Positions 9,696 through 17,045 of a DNA stretch of 64,000 nt are shown here, in pieces; position 1 is the stretch's first letter; every line of letters starts with the position of its first letter. This DNA is from Caulobacter sp. RHG1 (GTDB lineage: Bacteria > Pseudomonadota > Alphaproteobacteria > Caulobacterales > Caulobacteraceae). The position numbers and the translations under genes were made by a program. Under the pieces are notes generated by a model. That model saw nothing but the letters and a program-made list of their open reading frames with translations. It did no database searches and was not told the origin of the DNA. The stretch is from contig NZ_SMZP01000001.1 of NCBI RefSeq assembly GCF_013181195.1, positions 372,001-436,000 on the forward strand, read 5' to 3'.

Positions 9696-9787
9696 GGACG
9701 ATCCCCTTTAGTACCTGCGCCATTAATGTCGTGCCGCGCACTGGGAATTACGACCGAGGTTTTCTTCGAAGCCCTTGCAGGAAAACT

Positions 9788-9812
9788 GATCTGCCTAAAG
9801 AGGCGGCAGATC
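9788..9812. promoter_or_regulatory. Inverted repeat upstream of the DAACS gene
   Basis: Arms GATCTGCC and GGCAGATC (8 bp, perfect) flank a 9-nt centre. The site lies about 95 nt upstream of the symporter start and beside the permease terminator, so it may be an operator for the symporter gene or a secondary hairpin. Confidence 0.35.
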
Positions 9813-9815
9813 CGG

Positions 9816-9850
9816 CAAAAAAGAACCCCGGAAAGACAGGCTTCCCGGGG
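9816..9850 (-). terminator. Rho-independent terminator after the sugar permease gene
   Basis: On the minus strand a 10-bp stem (CCCCGGGAAG / CTTTCCGGGG, one mismatch) with loop CCTGT is followed by TTCTTTTTTG. It lies just after the stop of the FucP-like gene and separates it from the symporter. Confidence 0.8.
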
Positions 9851-9876
9851 CGCTTGCAGGTAAATCTTTCGAGCGG

Positions 9877-11247
9877 TCAGTGGCCGGCGGCCACGCCTTC
9901 CTCGATGACGTGGGTCGGAGCCTTCTTGGCGACCAGCGCGAACCACAGGACGTAGAGGTAGCAGGCCATCGGCGCGACGAAGGCCAGGGCCTTGGAGCCG
10001 GTCATCTCCTCGATCTTGCCGAACACCAGCGGCAGGAAGGCGCCGCCGACGATAGCCATGCACAGCAGACCCGAGGTCGCCGACGCCGGGGCCGACGAGC
10101 GCTGCAGGGTTAGGGTGAAGATGGTCGGGAACATGATCGAGTTGAACAGCCCGATCAGCAGAGCCGCGAAGGCGGGGATCAGACCCGTCGTCACGGGAAC
10201 CGTGGCCAGCAGCAGGTTCAGCGCGCCGTCATGGGCGCTGGGGGTCATGTCCTTGGTCAGGATCACCACCAGGCACAGGGCGATGGCGCCTACGGCTACC
10301 ACGGTCAGCAGCACATAGTCCTTGATCGATTTCAGCAAGGCGGAGCCGGCGAAGCGGCCGATCATGGCGAACAGCATGAAGAAGGTGGTCATCTTGCCGG
10401 CCTGCTCGGCGGCGATGTTCAGCACGTGGGCCTGCTCGATGAACAGCAACAGGTTCAGCGACACCGCCACCTCGGCGCCGACATAGAGGAAGATGCCGAT
10501 TGCGCCCAGATTGGCCCATTTGGACGACAGGGCGGTCAGCGGGTTGACGAACTGGCCGGTCTGCGGCGCGGCCTGGGTAATCTTGTGGCGCACGAAGAAG
10601 ATGGCGAGGATGAACAGGGCCAGGCCGACGCCGATGGCGAAATAGACGTTCGAGACGAAGCCCAGAGCCTGCTCCCGCATCGGCTGGGTGATCGTGATCC
10701 CCTTCTCGAAGATCTCGCCCTTCAGCAGGAAGTTGGCGCCGAACCACAGGCCACAGGCCGCGCCCAGCGAGTTGAAAGCCTGCGACAGGTTCAGGCGGAA
10801 CGAGCTGTCCTCGGGCTTGCCCATCGAGGCGATCAGCGGGTTGGCGGCGACCTGCAGCAGGGTGATGCCCGAGGCCATGACGAACAGCGCCGTCAGCACC
10901 AGGGCAAAGGTGTGCAGCTTGGCTGCGGCGATAGCGATGAAGCAGCCCAGCACGATGCCGCCCAAGCCGACCATCACGGACTTGGCGTAGCCGGCCTTGG
11001 ACAGGAAGGCGGCCGAGGGCATCGACATGACGCCATAGGCGATGAAGAAGGCGAAGCCGGTCAGGTTGGCTTCGACCGGGCTGAGGGTGAAGACCGTCTT
11101 CATGGTCTTCAGCAGCGGGTCCAGCAGGTTGGTGACCAGCGCCCAGATGAAGAACAGGCACGTCACATAGACGACGGCCAACTTGAGCCCGCTGCCCTTC
11201 GGGGCGGCTCCAGAGGCAGAGGATTTTGCGATCGCGGCGTCGGTCAT
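9877..11247 (-). CDS. Sugar MFS transporter (FucP / glucose-galactose permease type)
   Basis: This 456-residue protein with about 12 membrane helices resembles the fucose:H+ symporter and glucose/galactose permease branch of the MFS. Recognisable features are the first helix FFIWALVTNLLDPLLKTMK, the FAFFIAYGVMSMPSA second helix and the late NSIMFPTIFTL helix typical of FucP relatives. I chose the ATG at 11247 (MTDAAIAK); a GTG at 11292 would add 15 residues but has its AGGGAG only 2-3 nt away. A perfect LacI-type palindrome lies about 100 bp upstream, so expression is probably sugar-inducible. With the neighbouring beta-glucosidase this suggests uptake of sugar released from beta-glucosides, which is inference. 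Confidence 0.88.
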   Translation of the reverse strand: MTDAAIAKSSASGAAPKGSGLKLAVVYVTCLFFIWALVTNLLDPLLKTMKTVFTLSPVEANLTGFAFFIAYGVMSMPSAAFLSKAGYAKSVMVGLGGIVLGCFIAIAAAKLHTFALVLTALFVMASGITLLQVAANPLIASMGKPEDSSFRLNLSQAFNSLGAACGLWFGANFLLKGEIFEKGITITQPMREQALGFVSNVYFAIGVGLALFILAIFFVRHKITQAAPQTGQFVNPLTALSSKWANLGAIGIFLYVGAEVAVSLNLLLFIEQAHVLNIAAEQAGKMTTFFMLFAMIGRFAGSALLKSIKDYVLLTVVAVGAIALCLVVILTKDMTPSAHDGALNLLLATVPVTTGLIPAFAALLIGLFNSIMFPTIFTLTLQRSSAPASATSGLLCMAIVGGAFLPLVFGKIEEMTGSKALAFVAPMACYLYVLWFALVAKKAPTHVIEEGVAAGH

Positions 11248-11350
11248 CGGGCGACGCCCTCGCGTTCGAAGTTCAACCCAATCACTGACCACTCCCTAAG
11301 TGACGATGTTTTCGAGTCCGTCTTGGCGCGGACCCCATCATTCACCGGAA

Positions 11351-11370
11351 CCTTGACAACGTTGTCAAGG
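11351..11370. promoter_or_regulatory. Perfect 20-bp palindromic operator (LacI-family type)
   Basis: CCTTGACAACGTTGTCAAGG is perfectly self-complementary, and the central AACGTT is typical of LacI/GalR-family operators. Both strands contain TTGACA, so the site overlaps possible -35 elements. It lies about 100 bp before the sugar permease start and about 110 bp before the small gene at 11480. The cognate repressor is not in this window. Confidence 0.75.
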
Positions 11371-11479
11371 CCTGTGGTAAACCTTCTTCGCCTATTACTC
11401 CGACTTTTCGATTTCGTCATCGCCTGACGCGGGAACTTAACGCCGATTTCCCCGCTTCATCAGCAAACGGGAGTGCAGC

Positions 11480-11647
11480 ATGTCCGTCGTGGCGATCCTT
11501 CTGATTTCCAGCGTCTTCGTGATCGCAGCCATCGTCGGCCTGGCGGACGCGTTCGTGCACTTCGTCTGCTGGGTCGCCGGCAAGGCGATCGCGCGCGAAG
11601 AGGCGGCCGAACCGGCTGGCGCGCCGGCTCAGGGAATTACAGCCTAG
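11480..11647 (+). CDS. Small single-pass membrane protein, 55 aa
   Basis: Not a recognised family. The ATG at 11480 follows GGGAG at a good distance. The first 20 residues form a strongly hydrophobic segment (MSVVAILLISSVFVIAAIVG), followed by a second weaker hydrophobic stretch and an acidic, Ala/Pro-rich tail with a dibasic region (AGKAIARE). It ends 11 nt before the convergent FAD oxidoreductase gene. It diverges from the sugar permease and shares its upstream region with the 20-bp palindrome. Third codon positions are largely G/C, as in neighbouring genes, which supports coding. Confidence 0.5.
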   Translation: MSVVAILLISSVFVIAAIVGLADAFVHFVCWVAGKAIAREEAAEPAGAPAQGITA

Positions 11648-11658
11648 CTTCAGTGAGG

Positions 11659-12972
11659 TCAGGCCGCCTTGCGGTCGATCACCTGAACATCGCGCATCGC
11701 CGTACGTGCGCCCGTGTAGCCCGCGTCGGCGTCGACCGCCCACACGTCATGCAGGATCTCGCCGGCGACGATGTTCTCGGCCGTCAGGATGCCCGTCATC
11801 ACCGCATGCTCCTGCTGACCGGCGCGATGCAGGCCATTGCGGCCGACCAGGTGCAGCCCCGGGAAGCCCATCTTCAGGTCCAGGCGGATCATCTTCAGAT
11901 GCTCGGCGCTGTCCTCGTCATGGATCGGCGCGGCCTTGCGCTGTCGCGAGACCTGGGCGCCGAGCCCGTCCACCGACAGGCCCATGACGGCGGCCTCGTG
12001 CTTGGCCTGAGCGATCAGCTCCTGGTCCGACGAGACCCAAAGGCCATCGCCTTCGAAGCAGTAGTATTCCAGGCTGGTCACCGCGCCTCGGGTCTCGACG
12101 CGAGCGGCCTTCACCGCCGGGTCGTGAACATGGATCGTCGCATCCGCCGACGTCTTGGTCGCGGTCAGCGTCACGGTGATCAGGTCGCGGTACATCAGCT
12201 CGCCAGCGTGGAAGAGGCTGATAGGGGTCGGGCAGATCGACTGCATCAGCGCGCGCAGCGGGGCCGAGGAGACGACGTTCTCGGCCGTGTAGATCTCCTT
12301 GCGGCCATCGGCGCAGGCGACCGACACGGTCCAGATGCGAGCCAGCTTGTCGTAGTGCAGGCCGTCGACCTTGCGGCCCAGACGCACCTCGCCGCCAAAA
12401 GCGACGATCTTCTGCGCGCAGGCCTTCCACAGCGCTCCGGCGCCGTCGCGAGGACAGCGGACGGTCTCGTCGCGCGCGGCTGGCTGAACCAAGCCATCGG
12501 CCGGGATGGCGTCGCACGGCATGCCCCACACCTTCTCGGCATGGGTCTTGAAGAAGGTGGAGAACAGGCTCTCGCCGAAGCGGTTGCGTCCGTGTTGCTG
12601 CACGGTGGCGGGCGCGGCGATCGGGTTCAGCCGGGCCCAGCCCAGCGAGGCGGCGCCCTTTGCGGCCTTCCAGACGCCCAGATGGGACAGGGCCTCGAAG
12701 GCCTTCAGCGGATAGGCGTAGAACTTGCGGCCGTGATAGAGGCGCGACGCCCGCGATCGCTCGACGAAGCCGTCCGGCAGGATCTCGTCCCAGAGGGCGA
12801 CGACCTCCTGGTTCTTCGACGAGACGGTGAAGCCGTCGCGCACGAGACCGCCGACCGACGTCGGGTCCATCTCCAGCACGGTCACGGCGCGTCCGGCCTT
12901 GGCCAGGACATAGGCGCTCGTCAGGCCCGCCGGGCCGCCGCCGATCACCAGGGTTTCCACGTGCTGGGCCAT
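11659..12972 (-). CDS. NAD(P)/FAD-dependent oxidoreductase (amine oxidase-like fold)
   Basis: This 437-residue flavoprotein starts with a classic Rossmann dinucleotide-binding motif (VIGGGPAGLTSAYVLAKAGRAVTVLE, glycines at about residues 11-16) and ends with a second FAD-contacting segment (PGLHLVGRNGLHRAGQQEHAVMTGILTAENI). The arrangement is that of protoporphyrinogen oxidase or UDP-galactopyranose mutase-like proteins; the substrate cannot be deduced. I chose the ATG at 12972 because GGAGGGG precedes it; an open extension to 13212 has no such support. It is divergent from the rhomboid gene, with 224 bp of shared upstream DNA containing an imperfect inverted repeat around 13020-13058. Confidence 0.85.
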   Translation of the reverse strand: MAQHVETLVIGGGPAGLTSAYVLAKAGRAVTVLEMDPTSVGGLVRDGFTVSSKNQEVVALWDEILPDGFVERSRASRLYHGRKFYAYPLKAFEALSHLGVWKAAKGAASLGWARLNPIAAPATVQQHGRNRFGESLFSTFFKTHAEKVWGMPCDAIPADGLVQPAARDETVRCPRDGAGALWKACAQKIVAFGGEVRLGRKVDGLHYDKLARIWTVSVACADGRKEIYTAENVVSSAPLRALMQSICPTPISLFHAGELMYRDLITVTLTATKTSADATIHVHDPAVKAARVETRGAVTSLEYYCFEGDGLWVSSDQELIAQAKHEAAVMGLSVDGLGAQVSRQRKAAPIHDEDSAEHLKMIRLDLKMGFPGLHLVGRNGLHRAGQQEHAVMTGILTAENIVAGEILHDVWAVDADAGYTGARTAMRDVQVIDRKAA

Positions 12973-13196
12973 GCGCCCCTCCGAAGGTCCGTTTCCCCTG
13001 CACGATGAGGCTGAGATGGTTAACGCCGGGATCCACAGGCGTGGTGAATCCCGGTTAATCGTGAAGACGGGACGTTTGGCCGCACCGGCGCCGCTTGGCC
13101 GCCCCGACACAACATCCGAGCGCGTTTTCCAAAGCACAGCCATTGCGATCCCAGCCAACGTCGGGGACTGTTCGCGCGGGGCTTCGGAGGGTGAGA

Positions 13197-13814
13197 ATGC
13201 CGCGATCCGCATCGCGAGGCGCGCTGTCTCCGTTATTGATCTGGGCAGCCAGCCTTGTCGCGGTCTGGTGCGCGACGGCGGCTGCGCTGCATCAGCCGCC
13301 CTGGGTCCAGCAGGCTTCGCGCGACCTGCTTCCGTTCGGCGTGATCAAGGGGATCTACTTCGAGCCAGCCCAGGCCTGGCGGCTGGTCGCCTCGCAATGG
13401 CTGCACGTCAAGCCGCCACACATGCTGCTCAACGCCGTGATCCTGGGCGGGGTCGGCCTGTGCGTCGAGCGGCGCTGGGGAGGCCTTTGGCCGGCCCTGG
13501 TCGCCTTGACCGGCGGGACGCTAAGCCAGGCGCTGCTGGTGCGGCTGGAACCGCAAGCATTCCTCTCAGGCGCTTCGCAGGCCTACATGGCGCTGTGCGG
13601 CTTTGCGCTGACGGCCGGCGGGATCGGACGGATCGGCCTGGGCATGGCCTGGGCGGGTGTGGCGGTCGGCGTCGCTTTGGACGTCTTCGTCAGCGGCCAC
13701 GGCGCGCTCAAGGTCGGGCATCTTTTCCCGCTGGTCTTCGGCCTGGCGTGCGGCTTGATCGCCCGCCTGTTAGCCGCACGTCGTCCAGCCGACACTTCGG
13801 ACGCATCCTTCTGA
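13197..13814 (+). CDS. Rhomboid-family intramembrane serine protease
   Basis: This 205-residue protein has about six membrane helices and rhomboid signatures: HVKPPHMLLNA (HxxxN region of helix 2), the nucleophile segment GASQAYMAL (GxSx-type serine) and the late helix GHLFPLVFGLACG carrying the catalytic histidine. It would cleave membrane proteins within the bilayer. The ATG at 13197 is preceded by GGAGGGTGAG; an open extension to 13095 lacks an RBS. It is divergent from the FAD oxidoreductase. The sequence GASQA, where GxSG is usual, indicates a divergent subfamily, possibly the rhombosortase-like branch, which is uncertain. Confidence 0.82.
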   Translation: MPRSASRGALSPLLIWAASLVAVWCATAAALHQPPWVQQASRDLLPFGVIKGIYFEPAQAWRLVASQWLHVKPPHMLLNAVILGGVGLCVERRWGGLWPALVALTGGTLSQALLVRLEPQAFLSGASQAYMALCGFALTAGGIGRIGLGMAWAGVAVGVALDVFVSGHGALKVGHLFPLVFGLACGLIARLLAARRPADTSDASF

Positions 13815-13869
13815 CGACCAGCGACGTTGTGGAGATCGAGGGACCTTCACTGGCGAGGAATTCGCAAAC

Positions 13870-14349
13870 ATGGCTCGTCTAGCCGTCATCAGCCTGGTCG
13901 TCGGGGCCCTGGCCCTACCCGCCGCGCTCGCGCCCGTCGAGGCCAACGCCGCCTCCTGTTCCAGCCGCAAGGCCACCGGCACCGTGCTGGGCGGCCTGGG
14001 CGGCGCCCTGGTCGGCAACGCCATCTCGGATGGCGGCGGCGGCCTGATCGTCGGCGGCGTCGGCGGCGCCTTGATCGGCCGTCAGATCGGCAAGAGCGGC
14101 TGCCGCAAGCGCGTCACCACCACCTATTACGACTCCGGTCCTCGGGCGGCGCGCGCAGCACAGCCCGCGCCGGTCCAGACGGTCTATTACGACCACATGG
14201 GCAATCCGGTCGCGCGCGGCGAGGTGCGCAACGGGACCTTCCAGACGGTGTCCACCGGCTCGAACGCGGCCTGCCGCACCGAGACGCGGTCCTATTACGA
14301 CGAGCGCGGCCGCCTGACCGAGCGTCCGGTCCAGATCTGCGCCCGATAA
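13870..14349 (+). CDS. Glycine-zipper 2TM envelope protein
   Basis: A 159-residue exported protein. A signal peptide (MARLAVISLVVGALALPAALAPVEANA) is followed by a glycine-zipper region (ATGTVLGGLGGALVGNAISDGGGGLIVGGVGGALIGRQIG, given here in words as two GxxxG-rich hairpins at about residues 36-75), as in the Rickettsia 17-kDa surface antigen/SlyB group. The C-terminal half has two YYD-containing segments (TVYYDHMGNPVARGE and RSYYDERGRLTERPV) and paired cysteines. It probably sits in the outer membrane or periplasm. The specific role is unknown. Confidence 0.83.
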   Translation: MARLAVISLVVGALALPAALAPVEANAASCSSRKATGTVLGGLGGALVGNAISDGGGGLIVGGVGGALIGRQIGKSGCRKRVTTTYYDSGPRAARAAQPAPVQTVYYDHMGNPVARGEVRNGTFQTVSTGSNAACRTETRSYYDERGRLTERPVQICAR

Positions 14350-14376
14350 CAAGCCTTGACGAGGAAATCCCAGACC

Positions 14377-14838
14377 ATGATCCGCACGCCCGTGATCGCC
14401 GTCCTCGCGCTGACCGCCCTCGGGCTGGCGGCGTGCGGAGAGCATGACGCCACCATGGCCAACGCCAAGATCTGCACCGACTTCAAGACCGCCACGCCCA
14501 GCGCCAGCGCCGCCGCCGATCCGGCCACGCCGGTCGACGAATGTACGCGCCGCTGGGCCTACAGCCTGGCCGGTTCCAAGGACAGCGCCGAGGTCGTGGC
14601 CGAGGCGGTCGTGGCCGCCTGCGCCCCGGCGCTCAGCCGCTGGAACCAGGCCTCGCTGGGCCAGGCGCCCGGCGCGAGCGGCGACCAGGCGCTGAGCCTG
14701 CGCACCGGCCAGCCGACCAACCCCCTGGCCGAGCACAGCGCCTTCGCCGAGGGCCGCGCCCTGCTCTACGTGGTCCAGGCGCGCGCCGGCCGCTGCAAGC
14801 CGCCGCCGGCCGAGAACGGCGTGCCGACCGGCCTCTAG
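14377..14838 (+). CDS. Small putative lipoprotein
   Basis: A 153-residue protein with an N-terminal signal and lipobox (ALGLAAC at about residues 14-20), predicting lipid anchoring. The mature part is Ala-rich with several cysteines (ICTDF, DECTRRW, AACAPAL, GRCKPP). No family is recognised. I chose the ATG at 14377; a TTG 21 nt upstream is in frame but less likely. It follows the glycine-zipper gene by 27 nt, so the two may form an operon. Its stop codon overlaps by 4 nt the stop of the convergent GST gene. Confidence 0.72.
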   Translation: MIRTPVIAVLALTALGLAACGEHDATMANAKICTDFKTATPSASAAADPATPVDECTRRWAYSLAGSKDSAEVVAEAVVAACAPALSRWNQASLGQAPGASGDQALSLRTGQPTNPLAEHSAFAEGRALLYVVQARAGRCKPPPAENGVPTGL

Positions 14839-15458
14839 GCCTTCGCTTCGGCGATCGCGTCGCGCTCCCACTCCAGGAACTCGGGTGTCGCCAGCAGGCG
14901 CTCGGCATAGGCCTTGGCGTCGCCTGACAGGTCGACGCCATAGGTGCGGAAGCGCGACGCCACCGGCGTGAAGAAGGCGTCGGCGATCGACCATTCGCCC
15001 AGCAGGAATGGACCGCCCGAGCGCTGGAGCAGCTGGCTCCAGCGCTCGACGATCTTGCGCACGTCCTTCTGGGTGGCTTCGGAGAGGTCCGGCTTGCTTG
15101 GCGCCGCGTCCAGCGCCATCGGGCATTCGCCGCGCAGCGCCTGGAAGCCCGAATGCATCTCGGCCGCCACTGAACGACCCACAGCCCGCAGAGCGGGGTC
15201 GTCCGGCCACAGCTTCGCCTCAGGGAACGTCTCGTGCAGGTACTCGCAGATCGCCAGCGAGTCCCAGACCACCAGCTCGCCATCCTTCAGGGCCGGGGCC
15301 AGCTTGCTGGGCGAGATCTTGCCGATCTCCGCCGTCGTCACCTCGCCCTGGCGCAGTTCGACCAGGATCTCCTCGAATGGAACGCCCAGGCGCTTCAGCA
15401 CCAGCCACGGCCGTAACGACCAGGTGGACCACCGCTTGGTGCCGATCACGATTTCCAT
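14835..15458 (-). CDS. Glutathione S-transferase family protein
   Basis: A 207-residue GST with an N-terminal thioredoxin-like domain (MEIVIGTKRWSTWSLRPWLVLK; Ser/Trp-rich first loop) and the glutathione-binding VVWDSLAICEYL motif (Glu/Ser region), followed by an all-helical C-terminal domain. The KRWSTWSLRPW start resembles the YfcF/zeta-like bacterial GST group. I prefer the ATG at 15458, matching the usual GST beginning; an upstream ATG at 15494 would add 12 residues. It is convergent with the lipoprotein gene. The substrate is unknown. Confidence 0.87.
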   Translation of the reverse strand: MEIVIGTKRWSTWSLRPWLVLKRLGVPFEEILVELRQGEVTTAEIGKISPSKLAPALKDGELVVWDSLAICEYLHETFPEAKLWPDDPALRAVGRSVAAEMHSGFQALRGECPMALDAAPSKPDLSEATQKDVRKIVERWSQLLQRSGGPFLLGEWSIADAFFTPVASRFRTYGVDLSGDAKAYAERLLATPEFLEWERDAIAEAKA

Positions 15459-15521
15459 GCGCTCACGCCCTTTTTCCGGTTTCGGGTTTGTCATCGCCCC
15501 TAACGTAAGCCTAGGGTGGCC

Positions 15522-15550
15522 TCAACAATTAGAACAACTGTTCGAGGGAG
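15522..15550 (+). promoter_or_regulatory. Operator-like leader shared with the second MFS gene
   Basis: The sequence TCAACAATTAGAACAACTG continues into TTCGAGGGAG just before the start codon. It contains arms GAACA / TGTTC (15532-15543). The same layout is present at 17009-17037, so it is a likely repressor site overlapping the ribosome-binding region. Confidence 0.55.
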
Positions 15551-15557
15551 TGAGACC

Positions 15558-16937
15558 ATGGCGAAAGACGCCGCGACTGCGCCTGCAGCACCAGCCGCGG
15601 AGCCGCCCGCCACAGCGGTCCCCTCCCCGCTGATCACGCCCGTCTCCACCGCCTACCGACGATACGCGCTGTGGATCCTGCTGATCATCTACACCCTGAA
15701 CTTCCTGGATCGGCAGGTGGTCAACATCCTGGCTGAGCCGATCAAGCAGGAATTGGGCCTGGCCGACTGGCAGCTGGGCATGATGACCGGCCTGGCCTTC
15801 GCCATCTTCTACACCATCCTGGGCATCCCGATCGCTCGCCTGGCAGAACGCAAGAACCGACCGGTGATTATCGGCGTCTCGGTGGCGGCCTGGAGCTTCT
15901 TCACGGTGCTGTGCGGCTTCGCCCAGAACTTCTGGCACCTGATCCTGGCCCGCATCGGCGTGGGCGTCGGCGAGGCCGGCTGCACCCCGCCCGCCCACTC
16001 ACTGATCACCGACTACGTGCCAAAGGAGAAGCGGGCCAGCGCGATCGCCTTCTATTCGATCGGCACCCCGCTGGGCTCGCTGCTGGGCATGGCCATGGGC
16101 GGGCTTGTGGCGGACGCCTATGGCTGGCGCGTGGCGTTCATGGTCGCTGGCGCGCCCGGCGTGATCTTCGCCCTGATCGCCGCCTTCACCCTGGTCGAGC
16201 CCCGCAAGCGCCTGATGGCGGATCTCGCCGCCCGCGCCACGCCGCAGATCACCTTCGGCGCCGCTCTCGCCGTGCTGATGGCCAAGAAGACCTTCTGGCT
16301 GGTGGCCTTCGCCGCGGCGATCAAGGCCTTCATCGGCTATGGCCAAGCGCCGTTCGCCGCCTCGTTCTTCTTCCGCAACCACACGGCCGAACTGGCCAGC
16401 CTGGCGGCGATGTTCGGCCTGAAATCGACGGGCTTCCTGGGCCTGGCCCTGGGCCTGATCGGCGGCACGGCCGGCGTGATCGGGGCCTGGCTGGGCGGGG
16501 TGATCGCCGACCGCTACGGCTCCAAGGACATCCGCGCCTATGTCGTGGTGCCGGCCATCGCCTCGCTGCTGGCCATTCCGTTCTACCTGGTGGCGATCAA
16601 CCTGCCCCAGGCTGTGCCGGCCATGGCGCTGCTGGCCATCCCGATCCTGCTGGGCACCCTGTGGTACGGCCCCGTCTACGCCACCGCCCAGAGCATCGTC
16701 GACCCGACCATGCGCGCCACCACCTCGGCGGTGCTGCTGTTCATCATCAACCTGATCGGCCTGGGCCTGGGTCCTGTCGGCGTAGGCCTGATGAGCGACT
16801 TCTTCGCCGGCCCGCTGGGCCTGGGCTCAGCCGAGGGCGTGCGATGGGCGCTGATGGTCTCGGCCGGCATGGGCCTGGTGTCGTTCTGGCTGTTCTGGCG
16901 GGCCCGCAAGACTATCGCCGAGGACATGGTGGCCTAG
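15558..16937 (+). CDS. Spinster-type MFS transporter (first of two paralogs)
   Basis: A 459-residue 12-helix major facilitator. The first helix contains YTLNFLDRQVVNIL, and the loop 2-3 region has GIPIARLAERKNR, the MFS signature. GVGVGEAGCTPPAHSLITDYVP is characteristic of the spinster-like branch often annotated as sphingolipid or aromatic-compound transporters. The ATG at 15558 is preceded by GAGGGAG. The closely similar gene at 17046 follows, suggesting tandem duplication, and both carry nearly the same leader. The transported substrate is unknown. Confidence 0.88.
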   Translation: MAKDAATAPAAPAAEPPATAVPSPLITPVSTAYRRYALWILLIIYTLNFLDRQVVNILAEPIKQELGLADWQLGMMTGLAFAIFYTILGIPIARLAERKNRPVIIGVSVAAWSFFTVLCGFAQNFWHLILARIGVGVGEAGCTPPAHSLITDYVPKEKRASAIAFYSIGTPLGSLLGMAMGGLVADAYGWRVAFMVAGAPGVIFALIAAFTLVEPRKRLMADLAARATPQITFGAALAVLMAKKTFWLVAFAAAIKAFIGYGQAPFAASFFFRNHTAELASLAAMFGLKSTGFLGLALGLIGGTAGVIGAWLGGVIADRYGSKDIRAYVVVPAIASLLAIPFYLVAINLPQAVPAMALLAIPILLGTLWYGPVYATAQSIVDPTMRATTSAVLLFIINLIGLGLGPVGVGLMSDFFAGPLGLGSAEGVRWALMVSAGMGLVSFWLFWRARKTIAEDMVA

Positions 16938-16947
16938 CGATCTGGAG

Positions 16948-16983
16948 GCGCCGGAGGCCTTGTAAAATAGCCTCTGGCGCTTT
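16948..16983 (+). terminator. Hairpin terminator between the two MFS genes
   Basis: An 11-bp stem (GCGCCGGAGGC / GCCTCTGGCGC, one G-T mismatch) with an A-rich loop is followed by TTTGG. It lies directly after the first MFS gene, suggesting that the two paralogs are separate transcripts. Confidence 0.6.
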
Positions 16984-17008
16984 GGCTTCCGCTGCGTCTA
17001 CAGTCCCT

Positions 17009-17037
17009 TCAAGAATTAGAACAAATGTTTGAAGGGA
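17009..17037 (+). promoter_or_regulatory. Operator-like leader of the second MFS gene
   Basis: TCAAGAATTAGAACAAATG followed by TTTGAAGGGAG matches the leader at 15522-15550 at most positions. The core AACAAATGTT is a dyad with a 2-nt centre, a plausible TetR-type half-site pair. Confidence 0.55.
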
Positions 17038-17045
17038 GAGTCAGG

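Noticed and set aside
6633..9863. 1076-codon plus-strand open frame opposite bglX and the symporter
   Set aside because: It is an antisense shadow caused by high GC third positions; the minus-strand genes have clear family motifs and ribosome-binding sites.
13020..13058. Imperfect inverted repeat TTAACGCCGGGAT / ATCCCGGTTAA between the FAD oxidoreductase and rhomboid genes
   Set aside because: There is a 2-nt asymmetry in one arm and a large spacer; too weak to call an operator.
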